Positions 14,122-18,989 of a stretch of DNA of 18,989 nt are shown piece by piece; within the stretch, counting starts at the first letter, position 1, and the number at the start of each line of letters is the position of its first letter. This stretch comes from DATJBC01 sp035515515 (GTDB lineage Bacteria > Actinomycetota > Acidimicrobiia > Acidimicrobiales > UBA8190), in assembly GCA_035515515.1 (NCBI GenBank), contig DATJBC010000003.1, forward strand, positions 1 through 18,989, read 5' to 3'. The translations under genes and the position numbers were made by a program. Below the pieces are notes generated by a model. That model was not told the origin of the DNA, ran no database searches, and worked only from the letters and a program-made list of their open reading frames with translations.

Positions 14122-15447
14122 CTACGAAGGCCGCGTGGTGGAGGTGGACGGCGTGGCGGCGGTGGTCACCTTGACCGTCGACGGCACGATCTCCACCCAG
14201 GTGTTGCCGGGCGCCAGGGCGATGGGCGACCCGTCCGACGCCGTCAGCGTGGTGGTCTGCTCCAGCGAGCCCCGGTGCCACGTGCCGGTGATGGCCTCGC
14301 CGCTGCGCAGCACCATGACGGGACCGCTGCCGGTCATCTGGGACTGCACCTCGAGGGCCCCGGCGCTGTTCTCGGCCCAGGGGCCGTGGGTGACGTGCAC
14401 CGTCTGCACCACGACGTTGGCCGCGCTGATCTGCCCCCCGCCGGCGACGGTGGCCGGCGACGATCCGAACGACAGCAACCAGCTCTGGTGCGGCGCGCTC
14501 CACTGCCAGTGGTCGTCGTTGGTGCCCGAGAACGGGATGTGCAGTGCTGTGACCGGGGTCCCCGGCGGGGTGGCCGTCGCGTACGTGAACAGCGGGGCCG
14601 GCGGCGTCGTGTCGCTCTTGTCCAGGCCCCACCCCGCAGCGGCCGACACGTAGGTGTTGTACGGGGCGGCGCGACCGGACACCTTCTGGACGATGGACCC
14701 GTGGTCGAAGATGTCGTCGTTGATGATGGCGGCCTCGCGCAGCATGGCCAGCACGGGGCTGATGCCCCCGGCGTGGATGAACAGCGGCTTGCTCAGCTGG
14801 TCGAGGATCTGGGTGTCCACGGCCCGTGCCGAGCGGATGGGGCCCACCAGCGGCGGGCTCTGGCACTGGAAGACGGCGACGAGCCGGGTGATCCCGCTCT
14901 CCACGGGCTCCTCGAAGACGATGTCGGCCTGGTTCAGGCCGGACTGGGGCCGGGCCTGGGGGTAGTTGTCGACCTTGACGGCCAGCGCGGGGCGCTGGGG
15001 GACGCCACTGGCCGACGTGGGCTGTCCCGTGAGCGGGCAGGGCGGCCCCGACGGGAGGGTGGTTGCGGTTACCACCGGGATGTTGGGGGCCCCTCCCCTG
15101 TGGGTGGGCTTGCCGCGTGACGACGACACCGCCAGGGCGATGCTCCCGCCCGCCAGGAGGATGACCGCGCCGGCGATGGCGGTGATCCAGCGCCGGGCGG
15201 CGACCGACCGGGCGCGTGGCGCCGATGGCGGGGGGCCCGCGCCGTCGGCGGGCGCCGCGCCGGACGGTTGCGGCGGGGGCTCGGGGGCGTCCCCGGCGCC
15301 CGGGGCGTCGACGGGCACCGCGGTGGTGATGTCGTCGCCGCCCACGGCCGGGATCTCGCCGGTGGGCTCGGCGGCTGCGCCCGCGTTCGCGGCGTCGACG
15401 CCTGCGTCGTCCGCCGGGTCGGGAGGGGGATCGCTGTGGTCGGCCAT
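14122..15447 (-). CDS. DUF3048-domain membrane-anchored protein
   Basis: The 441-residue protein has a Pro/Ala/Asp-rich cytoplasmic N-terminus (1-80), one membrane span (about 87-108, ITAIAGAVILLAGGSIALAV) and an extracellular DUF3048 region. DUF3048 landmarks are CPLTG at 137-141, RPALAVKVDNYPQARPQSGL (152-171), NQADIVFEEPVE, GITRLVAVFQ and GPIRSAR (202-208), then FIHAGGISPVL. The C-terminal DUF3048_C part ends in a Thr/Ser-rich tail. The family includes Bacillus YerB; its function is unknown. The ATG at 15447 has GGAGGAG 4 nt upstream on its strand, the best ribosome-binding site in the window, which overrides a longer open frame reaching 15999. It is a single gene, divergent from the acyltransferase across 193 nt with no clear -10. 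Confidence 0.9.
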   Translation of the reverse strand: MADHSDPPPDPADDAGVDAANAGAAAEPTGEIPAVGGDDITTAVPVDAPGAGDAPEPPPQPSGAAPADGAGPPPSAPRARSVAARRWITAIAGAVILLAGGSIALAVSSSRGKPTHRGGAPNIPVVTATTLPSGPPCPLTGQPTSASGVPQRPALAVKVDNYPQARPQSGLNQADIVFEEPVESGITRLVAVFQCQSPPLVGPIRSARAVDTQILDQLSKPLFIHAGGISPVLAMLREAAIINDDIFDHGSIVQKVSGRAAPYNTYVSAAAGWGLDKSDTTPPAPLFTYATATPPGTPVTALHIPFSGTNDDHWQWSAPHQSWLLSFGSSPATVAGGGQISAANVVVQTVHVTHGPWAENSAGALEVQSQMTGSGPVMVLRSGEAITGTWHRGSLEQTTTLTASDGSPIALAPGNTWVEIVPSTVKVTTAATPSTSTTRPS

Positions 15448-15628
15448 GAGACTCCTCCGGCGAGCCCCGCGTGACAATCGTGGCGGCACCGCGGTGGTCC
15501 CCGTCGGCACCGGCGCCACCGGTGTGCCGCCGCGACGCCGACAGGAGGCTATCGCCGGGGTCGGCGCCGATCGGGGACGGGCCCGTCGGCACGTGCCGCG
15601 GCGACCGGCGGGGTCTGGCTGCACCGGG

Positions 15629-15634
15629 TAGGTT
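15629..15634 (+). promoter_or_regulatory. Candidate -10 (TAGGTT) for a leaderless acyltransferase transcript
   Basis: TAGGTT fits TANNNT and is followed by exactly 6 nt and then GTG 15641. No ribosome-binding site is present. Confidence 0.5.
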
Positions 15635-15640
15635 CGCACA

Positions 15641-16369
15641 GTGCCGTCGCCCCGCCACGTGCCGCCGTGGGCCCGTCGCCTGGCGGCCGGGGTCATCGAC
15701 ACCGGATGGCGCTGGGTGTGCGAGCTGGGCGCCATCGGGCCCGACCATCCCCGCGCCCGGCGCTTCGGCGGCTTCGGCGACGGGAGCATCATCGCCTTCC
15801 CGCCCGGCGCCATCTTCAACGAGCACTGCATCCGCATCGGGAAGGGCACGATGATCGGGCCGTACGTGTCGCTGTCGGCGGGGATGGCGCCCGGCCAGCA
15901 GATGGTGAGCGACCCGGTGGTGTCCATCGGCGACCGCACGCTCATCGGCCGGGGGAGCCACATCGTGGGGCACTTCTGCGTGGAGATCGGCGACGACATC
16001 CAGACCGGGCCCTACGTCTACATCACCGACCAGAATCACACCTACAGCGACCCGGACATGCCCATCGGGGCCCAGTGGCCCGTGGAGTCGGCCGTGCACA
16101 TCGGCTCGGGCAGCTGGCTGGGCACGGGCGTGATCGTCCTCCCCGGCAGCCGCATCGGGCGCAACGTGGCCGTGGGGGCGGGCTCGGTCGTGACCGGTGC
16201 CCTCCCCGACCACTGCGTGGCGGTGGGGTCGCCGGCGGTGGTGGTGAAGCAGTACCGGCCCGGTGAGGGCTGGCGGGCGCTCGATCAGAAGCTGGCCGGA
16301 AGCAGCGGGCTCACAGCCCCGAAGAAGAAGAACAGGGCCACGAGCGACGCCGCCCCGCCCACGCCGTAG
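15641..16369 (+). CDS. Left-handed beta-helix (hexapeptide-repeat) acyltransferase
   Basis: The 242-residue protein has an N-terminal helical segment and then many imperfect [LIV]GxxxX turns from about 65 to 200 (IRIGKGTMIGPYV, VSIGDRTLIGRGSHIV, VEIGDDIQTGPYV, VHIGSGSWLGTGVIVLPGSRIGRNVAVGAGSVV). The loop TDQNHTYSDPDMPI contains His133 in the position of the catalytic His of the maltose O-acetyltransferase/WcaF-like group. AVGSPAVVV closes the helix, also typical. It probably transfers an acetyl or other acyl group to a sugar or nucleotide sugar in the cytoplasm; the acceptor is unknown. The last 28 residues are a Lys/Ala/Pro tail encoded antisense to the end of the sortase gene, an 85-nt overlap. 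The GTG start has a -10 at leaderless distance. Confidence 0.9.
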   Translation: MPSPRHVPPWARRLAAGVIDTGWRWVCELGAIGPDHPRARRFGGFGDGSIIAFPPGAIFNEHCIRIGKGTMIGPYVSLSAGMAPGQQMVSDPVVSIGDRTLIGRGSHIVGHFCVEIGDDIQTGPYVYITDQNHTYSDPDMPIGAQWPVESAVHIGSGSWLGTGVIVLPGSRIGRNVAVGAGSVVTGALPDHCVAVGSPAVVVKQYRPGEGWRALDQKLAGSSGLTAPKKKNRATSDAAPPTP

Positions 16370-17277
16370 ACGGCGAAGCGCACCGGGCGCCGGCGCCGGT
16401 GCGCCGCCACCAGCGTGACGCCGAAGATCACGGCCGCCAGCACCCCGAGTTCGAGCGCGGGCACCCAGTCGCCTTCACTGCCACCCAGCCCGCTCGCCTG
16501 CACCGTCGTCGTGGGGTGATGGCCCTCGGTGGCCGCCGGCGCGGGGGGGAGCGTGGGCGCGGGTGGCGTGGTCAGCTTGGCCTTCACGACGAGGCGCGTC
16601 GACGCGCTGAAGCGGGGGTTGCAGGTCGTCAGGGTGAGCTGGGGCGAGGTGGTGTCGGCCACCACGGCCTCGTCGGACGGCGACACCACGAGCGACCCCG
16701 TCACCTGGTAGGTGAACGCGCCCTGCACGGTGGTGATGTCGATGAGGTCCCCGGCCGACAGCTTGTCGAGGTCGTAGAAGGGGGCGCCGTAGGTCGTGCG
16801 GTGGCCGGCGATCGACGCGTTGCCCGCCTCGCCCGGCAGCGGCGTGCCGCTGTAGTGGCCCGGCCCCTGCCGGAGGTCGTTCGTCGAGGTGCCCTCGACG
16901 ATGACCTTGTCGAGCCCGATCTTGTCGATGCGGATGATGCCCACGGGACTCCCCTCGTTGGGAGCCGCCATGGTCGGGCCCACGGTGGGCGCGGGCTCGG
17001 TGGTGGTCGTGGACGCGCCGCCCGAGGGGGCCGAGGTCGACGTCGAGGGGGCCGATGTCGAGCCCGACGGCGCCGTGGTCGAGGTGGTCGGGGTGGTGCC
17101 CCGGTCGTGGCGGAGCTCGGCCTCGAAGCGCTGGCGCAGGAGCGACTGGCTGTGCGACTCCGCGATGCCGGTCCCCCACAGCTGGTAGGCGACGAACAGC
17201 AAGATGAGGACGCCGACACCCAGCAGGACGCGCCCGACCACGCCGGTGACGCGGCCCCGTCGCACGTGTACCGACAC
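16285..17277 (-). CDS. Class E sortase with a C-terminal pair of membrane spans
   Basis: The 330-residue protein shows the sortase triad: His159 in AGHRTTYGAPFYDL, Cys219 in TLTTCNPRFSAS and Arg228. HRTTYGAPF and TLTTC are typical of actinobacterial class E enzymes, which usually recognise LAxTG-type signals and join proteins to the wall or to each other. One membrane span lies at about 17-34, followed by a Ser/Thr/Pro-rich linker with STSAPS repeats (61-100), the catalytic domain (about 110-235), a Pro-rich stalk, and two more spans (about 275-292 and 299-325). No sortase substrate is visible in the window. The GTG start at 17277 has GGTGAG only 2 nt upstream, so GTG 17265 is a possible alternative. 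It is divergent from the phosphatase gene. Confidence 0.92.
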   Translation of the reverse strand: MSVHVRRGRVTGVVGRVLLGVGVLILLFVAYQLWGTGIAESHSQSLLRQRFEAELRHDRGTTPTTSTTAPSGSTSAPSTSTSAPSGGASTTTTEPAPTVGPTMAAPNEGSPVGIIRIDKIGLDKVIVEGTSTNDLRQGPGHYSGTPLPGEAGNASIAGHRTTYGAPFYDLDKLSAGDLIDITTVQGAFTYQVTGSLVVSPSDEAVVADTTSPQLTLTTCNPRFSASTRLVVKAKLTTPPAPTLPPAPAATEGHHPTTTVQASGLGGSEGDWVPALELGVLAAVIFGVTLVAAHRRRRPVRFAVYGVGGAASLVALFFFFGAVSPLLPASF

Positions 17278-17293
17278 TACTCACCGGTGCCCC

Positions 17294-17299
17294 GTTGTA
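17294..17299 (-). promoter_or_regulatory. Possible -10 (TACAAC) for the sortase gene
   Basis: On the minus strand TACAAC lies 16 nt before GTG 17277 and would give a leader of about 10 nt containing GGTGAG. It overlaps the upstream part of the divergent phosphatase promoter. Confidence 0.3.
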
Positions 17300-17315
17300 G
17301 GCGGCAGGCCACAGG

Positions 17316-17321
17316 TACAAT
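17316..17321 (+). promoter_or_regulatory. -10 element (TACAAT) for the leaderless phosphatase gene
   Basis: TACAAT is one base from TATAAT and is followed by exactly 6 nt and then GTG 17328. TTGTAG 15 nt upstream may act as a poor -35. It is the best of the leaderless-type promoters in the window. Confidence 0.6.
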
Positions 17322-17327
17322 CGCTCG

Positions 17328-17912
17328 GTGCAGGTTCTGTTCGTGTGCACGGCCAACCAGTGCCGGTCGCCGATGGCGGCCGAGATGTTCCGTCGTTGTT
17401 GCTCGCGTGTCGAGTTCGGCGGCTTCTGGGACCCGGTGTCGGTGGCGTCCGCCGGATTGCTGCCCGGCGGGTTCCCCTCCCCCCCCGAGGTCGTGCGGGT
17501 CCTCGGGGAGCTGGGCATCGACGCCTCGGCGCACCGCAGCACGCAGCTGACGGCCGAGCTGGTGGAGGCCTCCGACATGATCGTCGGCATGGCGCGTCGC
17601 CACGTCCGCGAGGTCGTCCTGCTCGAGCGCGACGCCTGGCCGCGGGCGTTCACCTTGAAGGAGCTCGTGCGCCGCGGGGACGAGGTCGGTCCCCGCGAGA
17701 CGGGCGAGTCGGTGCGCGACTGGCTGGCGCGCATGCACGACGGGCGCGACCGCGCCGGGCTCGTGGGCAACTCGGTGCACGACGACGTGGCCGACCCCCT
17801 GGGCGGGCCTCTCGACGCCTACCGGGCGAGCGCGCGGGAGATCGCCGCGCTGGTGGGCGCCGTGGCGGGCCTGCTGGGGGCGCCCCGCGAGATCCGCAGC
17901 CTGCTGGGGTGA
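17328..17912 (+). CDS. Low-molecular-weight protein tyrosine phosphatase family protein
   Basis: The 194-residue protein has the phosphate-binding loop C7-TANQC-R13-S14-P near the N-terminus, as this family always does, and a C-terminal DDVADPLGGPLDAYR with the general-acid Asp156-Pro157. Both catalytic parts are present, so it should be active on phosphotyrosine or a similar phosphoester; arsenate reductase is the usual alternative for this fold but less likely here. FTLKELVRRGDEVG between the motifs resembles, from memory, actinobacterial members. In capsule loci such phosphatases reset tyrosine kinases that control polysaccharide assembly; no kinase is visible here. The DUF4012 gene starts 7 nt after the stop, so the two form an operon. 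The start codon is placed by the -10. Confidence 0.9.
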   Translation: MQVLFVCTANQCRSPMAAEMFRRCCSRVEFGGFWDPVSVASAGLLPGGFPSPPEVVRVLGELGIDASAHRSTQLTAELVEASDMIVGMARRHVREVVLLERDAWPRAFTLKELVRRGDEVGPRETGESVRDWLARMHDGRDRAGLVGNSVHDDVADPLGGPLDAYRASAREIAALVGAVAGLLGAPREIRSLLG

Positions 17913-17919
17913 GCGGGCC

Positions 17920-18989
17920 GTGACGCCGGACGCCTCGCCGCCGGCCTCCCCCCCGGCCGCCGGCCCCCGCCGCCCGGGCCGGTTCCGGCGGTCGCGCCGC
18001 CCTCCGGTCTCGCGCCGGCGCCGCCTCGTGGTCCGGGGCGTGGTCGTGGTGTTCGTGCTGTGGTGCATCGCCGCCGCCGTGGTGATCGCCCTCGGCGTCG
18101 TGCACGCCGAGCACGGCATGTCCGACATCCAGGAGGCCAAGGCGCATCTGTCCGCGTCGGACGTGGTGTCGCGCACCGCCACGGGCCCCCTGCGCAGCGC
18201 CGGCCAGCAGTTCGCCTCGGCCAGCGGGCTGCTGCACTCGCCGCTGCTGGCCCCGCTCGACATCGTCCCGGTGATCGGGCGCCAGCTGCGCTCGGTGCAG
18301 GACCTGTCCAGCGCGTCTGCCCGGGTGGCCACCATCGGCGTCGGGGCCATCGGGCAGGCCCACGCCGTGCTGGGCGCCCCCCACGACAGCGGCCCCCAGC
18401 GGGTGTCGGAGCTGCGCACCCTGGCCCACCTGGCCACCACCACCAACGCCGCCCTGGGACGCATCGACACCGGGCCCAGCCAGGCCTTGCTGCCCCCGCT
18501 CAACCACAAGCACGACACCTTCGTGTCCGACCTCGGCCAGGTGCGGACCGAGCTGTCGCACGCCTCGGTGGTGGCCGCCCAGGTGGCGGCCATCCTCCAG
18601 GGCCCCCAGACCTATCTCCTGGCCATGACCAACAACGCCGAGATGCGCGCCGGGTCGGGCAACTTCCTGGAGGTGGGCGTGCTCTCCACCCAGAACGGCC
18701 GGTTCCACCTGTCGCAGGTGACCCCCACGGCGCCCATCCCGGTCCCCCCCGGCAAGGTCTCGCCCACCGGCGACCTGGCCGCCCGCTGGGGGTGGCTCAA
18801 GCCCGGCGAGGACTGGCGCAACCTGGGCCTGACGCCGCAGTTCGACGTGAACGGCCAGCTGGCGGCGCAGATGTGGCAGGCCGAGACGGGCCAGCACATC
18901 GACGGGGTCATCGAGGTCGACATCGAGGCCCTGCACCAATTCCTCGAGGTCACCGGGCCCGTCACCTTGGACGACGGCACCACGGTGAG
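17920..18989 (+). CDS. DUF4012 membrane protein, N-terminal part (3' end outside window)
   Basis: From GTG 17920 the frame is open to the right edge (356 codons). The protein starts with a Pro/Arg-rich cytoplasmic segment, one membrane span (about 37-61, ending ALGVVHAEHG), an extracellular helical region rich in Ala and Ser (about 65-225), and then the DUF4012 core: QTYLLAMTNNAEMRAGSGNF at about 230-249 and DGVIEVDIEALHQFLEVTGPV near the edge. These two motifs match what I recall of the family (NN.E.R..GG and DGV..vD...l...L..tGPV). DUF4012 function is unknown, though members occur in polysaccharide loci. GGGGTGAG overlapping the phosphatase stop can serve as ribosome-binding site. The DUF4012 call rests on motif memory and is fairly sure. 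Confidence 0.85.
   Translation, partial: MTPDASPPASPPAAGPRRPGRFRRSRRPPVSRRRRLVVRGVVVVFVLWCIAAAVVIALGVVHAEHGMSDIQEAKAHLSASDVVSRTATGPLRSAGQQFASASGLLHSPLLAPLDIVPVIGRQLRSVQDLSSASARVATIGVGAIGQAHAVLGAPHDSGPQRVSELRTLAHLATTTNAALGRIDTGPSQALLPPLNHKHDTFVSDLGQVRTELSHASVVAAQVAAILQGPQTYLLAMTNNAEMRAGSGNFLEVGVLSTQNGRFHLSQVTPTAPIPVPPGKVSPTGDLAARWGWLKPGEDWRNLGLTPQFDVNGQLAAQMWQAETGQHIDGVIEVDIEALHQFLEVTGPVTLDDGTTV

Noticed and set aside
15448..15999. N-terminal extension of the DUF3048 gene
   Set aside because: The frame is open, but GGAGGAG sits 4 nt before ATG 15447, and the extension is antisense to the acyltransferase start and its promoter.
14036..16213. A 725-codon minus-strand frame over the DUF3048 gene and the acyltransferase
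   Set aside because: It is out of frame with the DUF3048 protein and antisense to the acyltransferase; the translation is repetitive Arg/Gly/His.
17277..18939. Long minus-strand frames over the phosphatase and DUF4012 genes
   Set aside because: Shadow frames. The plus strand has a CX5R phosphatase loop and DUF4012 motifs; the antisense translations have no recognisable domain.
1..18989. CRISPR arrays, insertion sequences, toxin-antitoxin pairs, riboswitches
   Set aside because: I saw no regular spacer repeats, transposase motifs, paired small toxin/antitoxin genes or recognisable riboswitch cores; no unexplained gap exceeds 300 nt.

Overview
The window is very GC-rich, uses GTG starts often, and carries an actinobacterial-type LexA box (CGAAC-N4-GTTCG) in front of recA. 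Together with the class E sortase, the DUF3048 and DUF4012 proteins and the rimO-pgsA-cinA-recA neighbourhood, this points to a chromosomal segment of a high-GC actinobacterium. My best guess is the Acidimicrobiia; that placement is inference. I see no insertion sequence, phage or plasmid genes and no CRISPR array. The only mobile element is an intein in RecA.

Layout. (1) 1-2.8 kb: the end of a DUF1839-like gene, a two-domain alpha/beta hydrolase and a small unknown protein, all on +. (2) 2.8-7.4 kb: a glycan block with a nucleotide-sugar dehydrogenase (+), then converging on it a two-gene operon (PIG-L deacetylase, then GT4 glycosyltransferase, both -), a tRNA-Ser(GCU) gene and a SAM methyltransferase. 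(3) 7.4-14.1 kb: a housekeeping and DNA-repair block, rimO-pgsA-cinA (pgsA and cinA overlap by ATGA), a macro-domain gene on -, thpR, and recA interrupted by a 364-residue intein with a LAGLIDADG endonuclease at the site used in Mycobacterium leprae RecA. (4) 14.1-19 kb: an envelope block with a DUF3048 membrane protein (-), a hexapeptide acyltransferase (+), a class E sortase (-), a low-molecular-weight tyrosine phosphatase (+) and a DUF4012 protein (+) that runs off the right edge.

How the genes fit together. The dehydrogenase, glycosyltransferase, deacetylase, methyltransferase and acyltransferase are typical of surface-glycan synthesis. The sortase, phosphatase and DUF4012 protein fit envelope assembly. 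cinA-thpR-recA matches the cinA-ligT-recA order known from Deinococcus radiodurans, with a macro-domain gene inserted on the opposite strand. The macro protein and ThpR belong to the two families that act in succession on ADP-ribose 1'',2''-cyclic phosphate in yeast, so the pair may be a small RNA-repair by-product module.

The main signals for a second look are the RecA intein with unusual codons at its boundary, the macro/ThpR pair, a repeated leaderless promoter pattern (TANNNT, exactly 6 nt, then GTG), the tandem hydrolase with a degenerate first half and a Cys nucleophile in the second, and a perfect hairpin touching the pgsA start codon. I found no wholly new multi-gene system that the sequence alone can prove.
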